From NCBI GenBank assembly GCA_963681975.1, contig OY820613.1, positions 2,542,001 through 2,606,000 on the forward strand: a DNA stretch of 64,000 nucleotides. The letters are read 5' to 3'. Made by a program: the position numbers and the translations under genes. Below the pieces are notes generated by a model, which did no database searches, was not told the DNA's origin, and saw nothing but the letters and a program-made list of their open reading frames with translations. Below are positions 18,528-27,991 of the stretch, piece after piece; position 1 is the stretch's first letter; each line of letters starts with the position of its first letter. Source of the stretch: JANELJ01 sp024511395. Lineage in GTDB: Bacteria > Pseudomonadota > Gammaproteobacteria > GRL18.

Positions 18528-18605
18528 GGACTATCGGTTAACTGAGGTAATCAATAAATTTTAAATGATTCTCCTTTTTGGGGGAGCTGAAACTCTAAAC
18601 TTTAG

Positions 18606-19012
18606 CTAAATCAAGTATAGTACTTATATTATCATTACTGTTTCTGAGCCAGTTTGCTCAGTCTGACAAAACAACGGAACTTTATAAGTGGGTAGATAAG
18701 GAAGGCCGGGTACACTATGCGGCCCGCCCAGGTGACAAGAATGCCCAGAAAATGCATCTGGGAAGCCGGATCTTTCATAAACAGTCGACTGCAGATAAAG
18801 ACCAAGAAAAGAATCAGGAACGGGTTAAATTATGCAAAGACTCCCGTGCCACCCTGGAAAAACACAAAAAAGCACCGTTTCTTTATCGCTATGATGAAGA
18901 GAAAAAACAAAAGGTTCGCCTGACTGAAACCGAAGCAAAAGAGGCTTTTATGCAGGCAGAAAAAGATGTCAGCTACTGGTGTAACCCACCCGTATCTGAG
19001 ACAGAGCAATAA
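18606..19012 (+). pseudogene. DUF4124 domain protein, 3' part
   Basis: The frame is open from the IS junction: SSIVLILSLLFLSQFAQS (end of a signal peptide), then the DUF4124 signature TELYKWVDKEGRVHYAARPG. A charged tail follows with DYY-free but Cys-containing segments (VKLCKDSRA, VSYWCNPPVSETEQ). The start codon and first 11 codons were left at 14380-14347 by IS insertion plus inversion. An internal start is possible, but it would lack the signal peptide. Function unknown; such proteins are usually exported. Confidence 0.82.
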
Positions 19013-19113
19013 ATACCTGAATAAACCCCAGGCAAAAGAAAGCCGTTGGATTGCTGGTAATTTAATCAGGCTGTCCACTTAAAATGCAGCATTAAAAAAG
19101 AGCTAAAACTATT

Positions 19114-19827
19114 ATGAATAACAATCTTATACAACACCACGAACAAAATTCAAAAATTGCAAAAAAATCAAAAACCACCCTGGCAATCAGTGCTATCTTA
19201 TTAAGCAGTCTTGCCTTAAGTGCCTGTACTACTATTGATCCCTATACCCGGGAAGAAAAAACCAGTAACGCGGCGAAAGGTACTGCCATTGGAGCCGTCA
19301 GTGGTGCAGTTTTAGGGGTGCTTGCCGGTGATAGCAGAAAAGCTACCCTAATCGGTGCCGGTATTGGAGCTCTGGCCGGTGGTGGTATTGGTTATTATAT
19401 GGACACCCAGGAAGCCAAGCTTCGCCAGGAACTGGAAGCCACCGGTGTCAGTGTCACCCGCAGCGGCAATTCCATTATTCTGAATATGCCGGGTAATATT
19501 ACTTTTAATACCAATTCCAGTGCCATTTCCGCTAATTTTTACCGGGTCCTAGATTCTGTAGCCAAGGTAATTAATGAGTTTGAAAAAACCTATGTGGATG
19601 TCTATGGCCATACCGATAGTGTGGGTGATGCCGCTTATAATATGATGCTGTCCCAGCAGCGTGCTGATGCCGTTGCAAAATACCTGGAAACCCGCAATGT
19701 CCTGCCCCAACGTATTATGACCAAGGGAATGGGTGAAGATTATCCTATTGCCTCCAATGATACCGCCTATGGTCGTTCACAGAACCGTCGAGTAGAAATC
19801 AAACTGACCCCCATAACTACTGACTAA
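19114..19827 (+). CDS. OmpA-family lipoprotein with glycine zipper (YiaD-like)
   Basis: 237 residues. The signal ends in a lipobox LALSAC (Cys ~38). A glycine-zipper stretch follows (GTAIGAVSGAVLGVLAG, GAGIGALAGGGIGYYMD) and then a C-terminal OmpA domain. The latter has the peptidoglycan-binding motif VYGHTDSVGDAAYNMMLSQQRADAV and the conserved Arg in RSQNRRVEI. Probably an outer-membrane lipoprotein bound to peptidoglycan. It stands alone, 101 bp after the DUF4124 remnant. Confidence 0.92.
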   Translation: MNNNLIQHHEQNSKIAKKSKTTLAISAILLSSLALSACTTIDPYTREEKTSNAAKGTAIGAVSGAVLGVLAGDSRKATLIGAGIGALAGGGIGYYMDTQEAKLRQELEATGVSVTRSGNSIILNMPGNITFNTNSSAISANFYRVLDSVAKVINEFEKTYVDVYGHTDSVGDAAYNMMLSQQRADAVAKYLETRNVLPQRIMTKGMGEDYPIASNDTAYGRSQNRRVEIKLTPITTD

Positions 19828-19836
19828 TTCCCTGTT

Positions 19837-19863
19837 CCCTCTCCCTCTGAAAGAGGGAGAGGG
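19837..19863. terminator. CCCTCTCCC-type intergenic hairpin
   Basis: A perfect 12-bp stem CCCTCTCCCTCT / AGAGGGAGAGGG with loop GAA lies between the convergent OmpA and CWC genes. It has no T run. Similar hairpins are at 27927 and 47042, so this may be a dispersed intergenic repeat that also acts as a terminator. Confidence 0.6.
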
Positions 19864-19866
19864 CTA

Positions 19867-20067
19867 TTAACGTTTAATACTCACCCTTTCCCAGCAACTT
19901 CTGTAAATACATTGCTTCCTGTCCAGTAGCACAGATTTATCCAGAGTTTTCGGCATTGAAAAGCACCAGCATTCCTTAACACTTGTCCCCGACTTTGCAG
20001 TCGCCACTGCACAATGATTCAGCTGACCACATAGAGGACATATCCCAGGCTGTTGAATTACATTCAT
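19867..20067 (-). CDS. Cysteine-rich CWC family protein
   Basis: 66 residues with the pattern CPLCGQLNHCAVA then CWCF, characteristic of the small cysteine-rich CWC family, and two more cysteines near the C-terminus. Possibly metal-binding; function unknown. Its ATG overlaps the TGA of the TauE-like gene (ATGA), which suggests translational coupling. Confidence 0.85.
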   Translation of the reverse strand: MNVIQQPGICPLCGQLNHCAVATAKSGTSVKECWCFSMPKTLDKSVLLDRKQCIYRSCWERVSIKR

Positions 20068-20897
20068 CCGTCAATAAGCCCATAAATAATTTTTAACGCC
20101 AGAATAATAAGCAGTATTGAAAAAAAACGGCTTAATGCCCGTTTTGACAGTCGATGGGAAAGATAGACACCAACAGGAGCTGTCAGTACAGACAGACTGA
20201 TAATGGCAAAAAAAGCCGGCAAATAAACATAGCCCAGCATTCCCGGCTGGCTAATTATTACACCGATATTATTCTCCAGACTGTGCCAGTAAAAACCCAG
20301 CGTACCAAACAGAGATATGGGCAGGCCTAGGGCACTGGAAATGGCCACCGCATTCTGTATAGCAATACGACTACGGTTAAGAAAGGGTACTGTCATAGTC
20401 CCGCCACCAATTCCCACCAGTGAAGAAACAATACCAATCAACAGGGCAACCAGACTGGTTACAGGAAGTGAAGGCAGCTGTGCTTTATGTCGGGGTAACC
20501 AGCCCAGCCACATTTTAATACTGACCAGCATTAGAAAACCTGCAAATACCAGCAATAACCATGTTCGGGGAATAAAAGTCGCCAACCATGCCCCCATAAA
20601 AGCACCGGCCAGGATACCCGGCACCAGTTGCCAGAATACTAACCAGTCAATCGCCTGTTTTCTGTGCTGGGAATAAATGGCCGAAATGGCAGTAAAGATA
20701 ATCGTTGCCAGCGAAGTAGCTATGGCTACATGCACCTGTAATTCATGGGGAATATTAAAATCCTGATGGCCTGTTAAATAATCAAATACTATCAGAGTGA
20801 AAGGGACTATGATCAGTCCACCACCTATACCCAGTAAGCCTGCAGCAATGCCGGTAAAAGCGCCAATGGCCATAAAACTGATAATTTCTATTAGCAT
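20064..20897 (-). CDS. TauE/SafE family membrane permease
   Basis: 277 residues, about eight hydrophobic helices in two repeats. The TauE/SafE signature is seen in each half: IAAGLLGIGGGLIIVP near the N-terminus and SSLVGIGGGTMTVPFL in the second half. Family members export sulfite, sulfoacetate or other organosulfonates; the substrate here is unknown. Coupled to the CWC gene downstream. Confidence 0.9.
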   Translation of the reverse strand: MLIEIISFMAIGAFTGIAAGLLGIGGGLIIVPFTLIVFDYLTGHQDFNIPHELQVHVAIATSLATIIFTAISAIYSQHRKQAIDWLVFWQLVPGILAGAFMGAWLATFIPRTWLLLVFAGFLMLVSIKMWLGWLPRHKAQLPSLPVTSLVALLIGIVSSLVGIGGGTMTVPFLNRSRIAIQNAVAISSALGLPISLFGTLGFYWHSLENNIGVIISQPGMLGYVYLPAFFAIISLSVLTAPVGVYLSHRLSKRALSRFFSILLIILALKIIYGLIDG

Positions 20898-20932
20898 AAA
20901 AGAGCCGGGGGACAGGTCTTAGGTAAGAGGGG

Positions 20933-21580
20933 TTATAGTTTTTGCATAAAGGTGTTGATGTTCTGTGCCTTTAACTGTGCTTTTACCTGTTCCATTTTTT
21001 TCTGGTCAGTGCTAGGGCCGACCCGTACCCGGTACATTTGCTGGTTGTTATTACGGATCACCTGGATATTGGATTCTACGCCTAAAAAGGCCAGCCGGGC
21101 CTTCATGGCATCGGCTTTGCTGAGTTCCTTAAAGGCACCGACCTGGAGTTGATACAGCTGATTTGAAAAGACCGGTTTACTGGCAGACGGTTTAGTCTGA
21201 GTTGTTTTAGCTGTTTTTGATACAGTTTGACTGCTCTTTGGTCTGGCTGTATTTTTTGGTGCCGTCCGGTATTTGGCTGTGGTATTTTCCGGACGGATCA
21301 CTTCCACTTCTCTGTCCGGTAAAACAGTATAAAAATCAAACTGATGTTCTTTAGTATTTTTTTGCTTATGGTCAGATTGTTTTTCAAACTTTGCCTGAGT
21401 TTTTACTGTCGTTGTTTCACCCTGCTCCGGCAGTTGATCCAGATGGATCAGAAAAGCCACAAAAGCGGCCAGCAGGACAGCCATAAACGCCCAGGATAAA
21501 ATCGAGTTTTTATGCTCTGTTTTACGGGTTGCTCCGGATTTTTTCCGGCTGTGTTTGCCGGTTTTTTTGCCTGCCGCCAT
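20933..21580 (-). CDS. SPOR-domain cell-division protein (FtsN-like)
   Basis: 215 residues. A basic cytoplasmic N-terminus (KKTGKHSRKKSG) and a single membrane helix (ILSWAFMAVLLAAFVAFLI) are followed by a low-complexity periplasmic linker. A C-terminal SPOR domain (YQLQVGAFKELSKADAMKA to INTFMQKL) binds denuded peptidoglycan at the septum. The position 3 bp after argS is the usual place of the FtsN-like SPOR protein in gammaproteobacteria; its ribosome site GGAGG lies inside the argS end. Sequence alone does not separate FtsN from other SPOR proteins. Confidence 0.85.
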   Translation of the reverse strand: MAAGKKTGKHSRKKSGATRKTEHKNSILSWAFMAVLLAAFVAFLIHLDQLPEQGETTTVKTQAKFEKQSDHKQKNTKEHQFDFYTVLPDREVEVIRPENTTAKYRTAPKNTARPKSSQTVSKTAKTTQTKPSASKPVFSNQLYQLQVGAFKELSKADAMKARLAFLGVESNIQVIRNNNQQMYRVRVGPSTDQKKMEQVKAQLKAQNINTFMQKL

Positions 21581-21583
21581 GAT

Positions 21584-23341
21584 TTACATCTCCTCCGGTG
21601 CAGACACACCCAGCAATGCAAGACCATTTTTTAGTACCTGGCGGGTAACCACTACCAGCACCAGACGAGCATTACGCAGGGCTTCACCCTCTACCAGAAA
21701 CTGGTGGGCGTTATAATAAGTATGCAGAGTATTCGCCAGTTCCCGCAGGTAATGGGCAATTAAATGCGGCTCATGCTGACTAGCCGAAACCAGTACTACT
21801 TCCGGATACCTAGCCAGCTGTTGCAGAATATCATCCTCATGGGATTCCGTCAGCAATGCCAGATTAGCCAGCCCAAGCGCCTGATCAAAATTCAGTTGTT
21901 TATCCTTCATCTGCCGGAACACACTGCAGATACGGGCATGGGCATACTGGATATAATAAACCGGATTTTCCGAACTTTTGGACTTAGCCAGTTCCAGATC
22001 AAAGTCCAGGTGCTGTTCACACTTGCGCATAACATAAAAGAAACGTGCAGCATCACTGCCCACTTCCTCACGCAGTTCCCGCAGAGTCACAAAAGAACCG
22101 CTACGGGTGGACATCTGCACTTTTTCTCCGCCCCGGTATAAATTAGCAAACTGCACTAGCAGCACATCCAGTGCTTCCGGATCATAGCCCAGAGCCTGCA
22201 GAGCCGCTTTTACCCTAGGTACATAGCCGTGATGATCGGCACCCCAGACATCAATAACCTGAGCATAGCCCCGGTCAAACTTATCCATATGATAGGCAAT
22301 ATCCGATGCAAAATAAGTGATCTGACCATTATCCCGCTGTACTACCCGATCCTTATCATCCCCAAAATCCGTAGAGCGGAACCATAGGGCACCGCCTTTT
22401 TCATAGACTCGATTATTTTCACGCAGGCGTTCAATACCCTTGTTCACCAGCCCCTTGTCCATAAGGGAACGCTCTGAATACCACTCATCATAATGCACAC
22501 CAAAACCCTGCAGGTCTTCACGAATATCATCCAGTATAGAATTCAGCGCCAGTTCAAAAACAAAACGGTAGCGGTTATCTCCCAGGAGTATTTTAGCTTT
22601 CTGGATCAGGGCATCAATATGTGCTTCCTTATCACCGCCCTGAGGCTCATCCGCCGGCAGATCAGACATCACCGCATCGGCATCCACCAGGTAGGTATCA
22701 CCATGTTCACGGATCAGTTCAGCCACAACATCTCGGATATAATCACCTTTATAGCCATTAGCGGGAAAGACAATAGCAATCTGATACTGCTCCAGATAAC
22801 GCAGCCAGACTGAAGTGGCCAGAATATCCATCTGCCGGCCGGCATCATTGACATAGTATTCCCGATGCACCTTATACCCAATAGCCTCCAGCAGATTGGC
22901 CAGAGTCGCGCCATAAGCTGCACCACGACCGTGTCCCACATGTAGCGGCCCGGTGGGATTAGCGGATACAAACTCAACCTGTACTGTCTGCCCAGCCCCC
23001 TTATCCGAACAGCCGAATTGATCGCCCTGCTCCAGCACCTGGTTGACCACACTTAAACGTGAATCACTGCTGACAAAAAAGTTGATAAAACCGGGGCCGG
23101 CAATATCGACTTTTTCCACAAAATCATTTTCCAGCAGAGCATCCACAATAAGCTGGGCTATTTCACTGGGATTTTTGCGAGCCGGTTTGGCCAGCATCAT
23201 GGCGACATTGGCTGCAAAATCACCATGGTTTTTATCACGGGTTCGATCAATTTTTATAACCGGTATTTCAACACTTAGAGAACCATTGTCTATTAAAACC
23301 TGAATAGCATCGCTAAGCAGTGTCTGCAGTTTATCTTTCAA
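21584..23341 (-). CDS. argS: Arginyl-tRNA synthetase
   Basis: 585-residue class I synthetase. The N-terminal additional domain is followed by the HIGH motif in VSANPTGPLHVGHGRGAAYG, and the KMSKS position reads VQMSTRSGSFV, as is usual for bacterial ArgRS lacking the canonical motif. The DALR anticodon-binding domain is at the C-terminus (YIQYAHARICSVFRQ, LRELANTLHTYYNAH). Full length, no defects. First gene of a likely argS-SPOR operon. Confidence 0.97.
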   Translation of the reverse strand: MKDKLQTLLSDAIQVLIDNGSLSVEIPVIKIDRTRDKNHGDFAANVAMMLAKPARKNPSEIAQLIVDALLENDFVEKVDIAGPGFINFFVSSDSRLSVVNQVLEQGDQFGCSDKGAGQTVQVEFVSANPTGPLHVGHGRGAAYGATLANLLEAIGYKVHREYYVNDAGRQMDILATSVWLRYLEQYQIAIVFPANGYKGDYIRDVVAELIREHGDTYLVDADAVMSDLPADEPQGGDKEAHIDALIQKAKILLGDNRYRFVFELALNSILDDIREDLQGFGVHYDEWYSERSLMDKGLVNKGIERLRENNRVYEKGGALWFRSTDFGDDKDRVVQRDNGQITYFASDIAYHMDKFDRGYAQVIDVWGADHHGYVPRVKAALQALGYDPEALDVLLVQFANLYRGGEKVQMSTRSGSFVTLRELREEVGSDAARFFYVMRKCEQHLDFDLELAKSKSSENPVYYIQYAHARICSVFRQMKDKQLNFDQALGLANLALLTESHEDDILQQLARYPEVVLVSASQHEPHLIAHYLRELANTLHTYYNAHQFLVEGEALRNARLVLVVVTRQVLKNGLALLGVSAPEEM

Positions 23342-23424
23342 GGCTAGGATCCTGTTTTTCGATATTGAAAACCCGCTATTTTAACCTTTAAAGCTTAAAA
23401 GAACAAAAATTACTTCAAACTCTG

Positions 23425-25686
23425 CTAATACAGATCCTGGGGATCAATATCAATCGACCAGCGTACTCTCTGGGCGGCTTTGTTCTGCTCTACACCATAA
23501 ATTAACTCATTTAAGATAATATGCAGAGCCTTTCGTTCGTTACTCTGAATTAACAACTGTCCCCTGAACTTTCCTGCCCGTTTTTCCATGGGTGCAGGCA
23601 CAGGGCCCAGAAACTGGATATTATTTAATTGTGCAGAAGACTGCTGAATGGCGCTCATATTATGCAGACAGTATTCCAGAAAACTTTGATAGTGTTCCGG
23701 ACGATTAGATTCAGCCCGTATTAATGCCTGCCAAGCATAAGGAGGCATCTGTAATTCTTTACGTTCCTGCAAAACCTTTTGGGCAAAGCCGGAATAACCG
23801 GACTGTAACAGGACATTAAGCATTTCATCTTCCGGATGAGAGGTCTGCAGAACCACCTGGCCTTTTTTTTCCGCCCGCCCAGCACGACCAGAAACCTGCA
23901 CAATCAGCTGTGCCAGCCGTTCCGGGGCACGGAAATCTACGGAGTAAAGTCCCTGATCAATATCCAGAATAGCCACCAGGGTAACATTAGGAAAGTGATG
24001 TCCCTTGGCCAGCATCTGGGTGCCGATAAGGATCTGTTTCTGCCCATCTTTTACCAATTCTAGTAAATCCTGCAGGGCATTTTTTCTCGATGTGGTATCC
24101 CGGTCAATGCGCACCACCTCAATATCCGGGAACAATGTTCTGACGGTTTTTTCTACCCGTTCGGTACCTACACCCAGACAGGATAATTCACTATTACCGC
24201 ATTGCGGACATTGCAGTGGTAGTGACTGCTCACTCTGGCAGTGGTGGCAGCGTAACATATTACGCTGGTAGTGATAGGTCAGCCGGGCATCACAGCGGTG
24301 GCAGTGACTGATCCAGCCGCATTTATTACACAATAGCACCGGGGCATAGCCTCTGCGGTTCTGAAACAATAGGACCTGATTATTTTTTTCCAGATGCTGC
24401 TGCATCAGCTCTATTAGAGTCCGGCTTAAGCCATGCTGTAAAGTCTGCCCCCACACATCAATTAAGTGCACCTCGGGCGAACGGGCCCCACCTGCTCTCT
24501 GGCGCAATTTAAGCTGTGCCATTTTCTTCTGCCGGCATAAATAAAGAGATTCCATGGAAGGCGTGGCTGAACCCAGAATAACAGGAATATCTGCCTGACT
24601 GGCACGCATCAGAGCCACGTCCTTTGCTGAATAGCGAATGCCGTCCTGCTGTTTAAAGGACATATCATGTTCTTCATCAATAATAATGGCGCCCAGTTCA
24701 GGCATGGGGGTAAATACGGCAGAGCGGGTACCTATTAAAATACGAATTTTGCCATTACCGGCCTGCTGCCAGATTTTCATACGTTCAGTATTATTAAGCC
24801 CGGAATGCAGGGTGGCAATCGTGACATGAAAGCGCTGTTCAAAACGATATATTAACTGCGGTGTCAGACCAATTTCCGGCACCAGCACCAGAATCTGCCG
24901 ACTCCGTTCCAGTTGCCGGGCAATAAAAGCCAGATAGACTTCGGTTTTTCCGCTGCCGGTAATACCGTCCAGCAAGGTGGCCTGGTAAGACTCACTATGA
25001 GCATTTAAAAACTCTACCGCCTGCTGTTGTTCCATATTAAGTGACAGGCCTAGAACTCGATTAATTTCAGTCAGCCCGGTATTTTTAACCGCAGAAGATA
25101 ACCCGGTATCAGATTTTTTAAAATATTCTTCCACCCATTGTTTGTTAATGAGTGTTTTCAGGGCAGACTGCCATTGTCCTTCCAGTTCCCGGGCTAATTG
25201 TTCCCGACTAAGCCCCTGCTCCGATGTTTTTAAGCACTCCAGAATACTGCGCTGACGTACTGCCCGCTTTAAACTGGCCCAGTCAGCCTGTCTGCCTGTT
25301 TCAGTCAACCGGTACAAGCACTGTACTGCCTCCAGCGCCTCTGCTTTTTTTCGGTAATGCACCGGCAATGCCGTCTGGAATACCCCACCAATAGGATGGT
25401 GATAATAGGAAGCAACCCAGTCCAGTAAACGCATAATATCAGCCGGTAAAATGGGCTGATCATCCAGAATTTTTTCAATAGGTCTGAGTTTTTTGGGATC
25501 AATATCAGAATGATCAGACAAGCCCAGTACAATGGCAATTTTTTTAGTCCGTCCAAAGGGGATTAGTACTCTTTGACCGGGCAGTATGAAGTCTGGATTT
25601 ATGGAATCAGATAACAGATAATCAAATTTTCGGCGCAAAGGTGTCGGCACAGCGACCTGAACAATAACGGGTTTCTTTTCTGGCAT
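23425..25686 (-). CDS. priA: Primosomal replication protein N' (PriA helicase)
   Basis: 753 residues. PriA reloads the replisome at stalled forks. Order of domains: 3' DNA-binding domain, winged helix, helicase with Walker A (LDGITGSGKTEVYLAF) and DEEH box (IIIDEEHDMSFKQQDG). The zinc-binding cysteines follow (CNKCGWISHCHRCD, CHHC, CPQCG), then motifs V-VI (GTQMLAKGHHFPNVTLV, QVSGRAGRAEKKG). Complete; ends with TAG. Confidence 0.97.
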   Translation of the reverse strand: MPEKKPVIVQVAVPTPLRRKFDYLLSDSINPDFILPGQRVLIPFGRTKKIAIVLGLSDHSDIDPKKLRPIEKILDDQPILPADIMRLLDWVASYYHHPIGGVFQTALPVHYRKKAEALEAVQCLYRLTETGRQADWASLKRAVRQRSILECLKTSEQGLSREQLARELEGQWQSALKTLINKQWVEEYFKKSDTGLSSAVKNTGLTEINRVLGLSLNMEQQQAVEFLNAHSESYQATLLDGITGSGKTEVYLAFIARQLERSRQILVLVPEIGLTPQLIYRFEQRFHVTIATLHSGLNNTERMKIWQQAGNGKIRILIGTRSAVFTPMPELGAIIIDEEHDMSFKQQDGIRYSAKDVALMRASQADIPVILGSATPSMESLYLCRQKKMAQLKLRQRAGGARSPEVHLIDVWGQTLQHGLSRTLIELMQQHLEKNNQVLLFQNRRGYAPVLLCNKCGWISHCHRCDARLTYHYQRNMLRCHHCQSEQSLPLQCPQCGNSELSCLGVGTERVEKTVRTLFPDIEVVRIDRDTTSRKNALQDLLELVKDGQKQILIGTQMLAKGHHFPNVTLVAILDIDQGLYSVDFRAPERLAQLIVQVSGRAGRAEKKGQVVLQTSHPEDEMLNVLLQSGYSGFAQKVLQERKELQMPPYAWQALIRAESNRPEHYQSFLEYCLHNMSAIQQSSAQLNNIQFLGPVPAPMEKRAGKFRGQLLIQSNERKALHIILNELIYGVEQNKAAQRVRWSIDIDPQDLY

Positions 25687-25721
25687 TCAATCTCTGCTAT
25701 TTATAAATCAAAATTACAATT

Positions 25722-26606
25722 ATGACTCACTGGCAATCCATCAGCACACAGATTAGCGAAAGTCTTGGCAAAGACTTTCAGATCCAACAACACAGCAGTA
25801 TTGGCGGCGGCAGCATCAATTCCGCTTATAAGGCTATTAGTACAGATGGCCTGGAATTTTTTGTTAAATTAAATTCTGCCAGTCTGGAATTTATGTTTCA
25901 GGTGGAATATGACAGCCTGAACGAATTATTACAGGTCATAGCAGCAGATGCCAGTATTATGCAGATCCCAAAACCTATCTACTATGGCACTACAGGCTCT
26001 CAAAGTTATCTGGTGCTGGAATATATCCCCATGACATCCAGAAGGGATGGCCGTCTTATGGGACAGGCTCTGGCACAGATGCACCGCATTACAGCCAAAC
26101 AGTTCGGCTGGTATCAGGACAATATTATCGGCAGTACCCCACAAAGCAATATCCAACATACCAACTGGCTGAACTTCTGGCGTGAAGAACGTATGATACC
26201 CCAGTTTAAAATGCTCTATGAGAAGGGGTATAAAAACCATCTCAAACCTCTGGACGAAAAGCTACTCAATAATCTGGATAAGCTTCTGGCAAACCATAAG
26301 CCTGTCCCCTCTTTATTACATGGTGATTTATGGTCAGGCAATTATGCCTATACTCAGGACGGCCAGCCGGTTATTTTTGACCCGGCCATTTATTATGGCG
26401 ACCGGGAAGCCGATATAGCCATGACAGAATTATTTGGCGGCTTCGGGCGGGATTTTTATGATGCCTATAATGCCAGCTGGCCACTGGATGCAGGATACAG
26501 TCAACGTAAAACACTTTATAACCTTTATCATATTTTAAACCATGCTAATTTGTTTGGTAGTTCTTATTTACATCAGGCGGTGGGGATGATAGAGAGGTTG
26601 GTTTGA
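25722..26606 (+). CDS. Fructosamine kinase / ketosamine-3-kinase family protein
   Basis: 294 residues of the protein-kinase-like fructosamine kinase family. N-terminal SSIGGGSINSAYKA nucleotide loop, FVKLN lysine, LVLEYIPM hinge, catalytic LLHGDLWSGNYAY and metal-binding FDPAIYYGDREADIAMTELFGGF. Family members phosphorylate ketosamines on glycated proteins, starting their repair. It is divergent from priA with a 35-bp gap. Its TGA stop is the first point of the heptamer array that follows (TTTGAGCGTTC), so the array may have grown into the original 3' end. Confidence 0.88.
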   Translation: MTHWQSISTQISESLGKDFQIQQHSSIGGGSINSAYKAISTDGLEFFVKLNSASLEFMFQVEYDSLNELLQVIAADASIMQIPKPIYYGTTGSQSYLVLEYIPMTSRRDGRLMGQALAQMHRITAKQFGWYQDNIIGSTPQSNIQHTNWLNFWREERMIPQFKMLYEKGYKNHLKPLDEKLLNNLDKLLANHKPVPSLLHGDLWSGNYAYTQDGQPVIFDPAIYYGDREADIAMTELFGGFGRDFYDAYNASWPLDAGYSQRKTLYNLYHILNHANLFGSSYLHQAVGMIERLV

Positions 26607-26806
26607 GCGTTCAGCGTTCAGCGTTCAGCGTTCAGCGTTCAGCGTTCAGCGTTCAGCGTTCAGCGTTCAGCGTTCAGCGTTCAGCGTTCAGCGTTCAGCG
26701 TTCAGCAAAAAGTTTAAATTCTTTTTTTCTTCAGTCAAGTAAAATATCAAAATATTTTGTACTAACTTAAAGATAAATTCTGTTGCTCTGGCTCTTTCTG
26801 AACGCT
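26606..26806 (+). repeat. Heptamer array (about 14 copies) plus dispersed element 1
   Basis: AGCGTTC repeats from 26606 to 26705, then about 100 bp ending CTGAACGCT (26798-26806), an inverted copy of the array unit. The ~90 bp after the array (TTCAGTCAAG, AAAATATTTTGTACTAACTT, GGCTCTTTCTGAAC) recurs beside the array at 55213. It ends 6 bp before the hemE stop. Confidence 0.9.
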
Positions 26807-26812
26807 GCTCTT

Positions 26813-27886
26813 CTAACCCTGCTCTTCATGATACCGCTTACTATACTCATGCACCGCATTAATAAACACCCCGACCCGTTCCGGGTCAATATGCTGATGA
26901 ATACCATGACCCAGGTTAAAGACGTGGCCATTGCCTTTGCCGTAGCTGGCCAGGACGGTTTTGACTTCTTCTTCAATGCGTTCCGGTTTGGCATACAGGA
27001 TGCTGGGGTCCATATTACCCTGTAAGGCGACTTTGTCCCCGACCATGGCTCTGGCGTCAGCCAGATCCATGGTCCAGTCCACACCTAATGCATCACAGCC
27101 GGTCTGAGCCATTTCTTTCAGCCAGCCGCCGGCGCCTTTGGAAAAGAGTACAACGGGTACTTTACGGCCGTCATTTTCACGGGTCAGAGCTTCCACAATC
27201 TGCTGCATATAGGTCAGGGAAAATTCTTTGTAATCTCTTGGCGTTAATACACCGCCCCAGGTATCAAAGATCATCACCGCCTGAGCACCGGCGGCTATCT
27301 GGGCGTTAAGGTAGGAGGTTACCGACTGGGCCAGAGTGCCCAGTAATTTATGCATGGTTTGTGGCTCATCAAACATTATGCCTTTGACTTTGCCGAATTC
27401 CTTGGTTGAGCCGCCTTCAACCATATAAGTGGCCAGTGTCCAGGGACTGCCGGAAAAACCGATTAAGGGCACTCTACCATTGAGTTCTCTGCGGATGGTG
27501 CGTACCGCATCCATAACATACTTTAACTCCCCTTCCGAATCAGGAATACCTAAAGCATCCACATCGGCCTTGCAGGTAATGGGCTTGTCGAACTTTGGGC
27601 CTTCACCATGGGCGAAACGCAGCTGCAGTCCCATGGCATCAGGTATGGTCAGAATATCAGAAAACAGGATGGCTGCGTCCAGAGGATAACGTTCCAGAGG
27701 CTGGATAGTCACTTCACAGGCCAGTTCCGGATTCATACATAAATCCATAAAACTGCCAGCTTTTTCTCGGGTAGCCCGGTATTCTGGTAAATAACGACCG
27801 GCCTGGCGCATCATCCACACAGGAGTCATGTCTACAGGCTCACGTAATAAGGCTTTCAGGAAACGATCGTTTTTTAGTTCAGTCAT
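26813..27886 (-). CDS. hemE: Uroporphyrinogen decarboxylase
   Basis: 357 residues. It decarboxylates uroporphyrinogen III to coproporphyrinogen III in haem synthesis. Conserved N-terminal PVWMMRQAGRYLPEYRATRE (substrate arginines), ILFSDILTIPDAMG (catalytic Asp), SGSPWTLATYMVEGG and C-terminal FNLGHGIHQHIDPERV are all present. Follows gltD on the same strand after 105 bp. Confidence 0.97.
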   Translation of the reverse strand: MTELKNDRFLKALLREPVDMTPVWMMRQAGRYLPEYRATREKAGSFMDLCMNPELACEVTIQPLERYPLDAAILFSDILTIPDAMGLQLRFAHGEGPKFDKPITCKADVDALGIPDSEGELKYVMDAVRTIRRELNGRVPLIGFSGSPWTLATYMVEGGSTKEFGKVKGIMFDEPQTMHKLLGTLAQSVTSYLNAQIAAGAQAVMIFDTWGGVLTPRDYKEFSLTYMQQIVEALTRENDGRKVPVVLFSKGAGGWLKEMAQTGCDALGVDWTMDLADARAMVGDKVALQGNMDPSILYAKPERIEEEVKTVLASYGKGNGHVFNLGHGIHQHIDPERVGVFINAVHEYSKRYHEEQG

Positions 27887-27926
27887 TAATTCTGCTCCGG
27901 CAGATTAAAAAATTGAAGGAGGCCCT

Positions 27927-27956
27927 CACCCTGCCCTCTCCCAGAGGGAGAGGGTG
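27927..27956. terminator. CCCTCTCCC-type intergenic hairpin
   Basis: CACCCTgCCCTCTCCC / GGGAGAGGGTG with loop AGA, between gltD and hemE. No T run. Same family as 19837 and 47042. Confidence 0.5.
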
Positions 27957-27991
27957 TATATGCACGGTCACCCAGTCAATACCGAGATGAT

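Larger units (their letters stand above)
17300..18605 (-). mobile_element. IS 'Y': second copy of the IS4/IS701-like element, right inversion boundary
   Basis: Inverted end CTAAAGTTTAGAG at 17300 and its complement ending at 18605. It is in opposite orientation to IS X. Compared with X it lacks 432 bp at the 3' end of the transposase. The deletion junction falls exactly at a TGTCGCT sequence that occurs at both deletion ends in X (12923-12929 and spanning the IS256 insertion). It carries the same hairpin leader. Confidence 0.88.
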
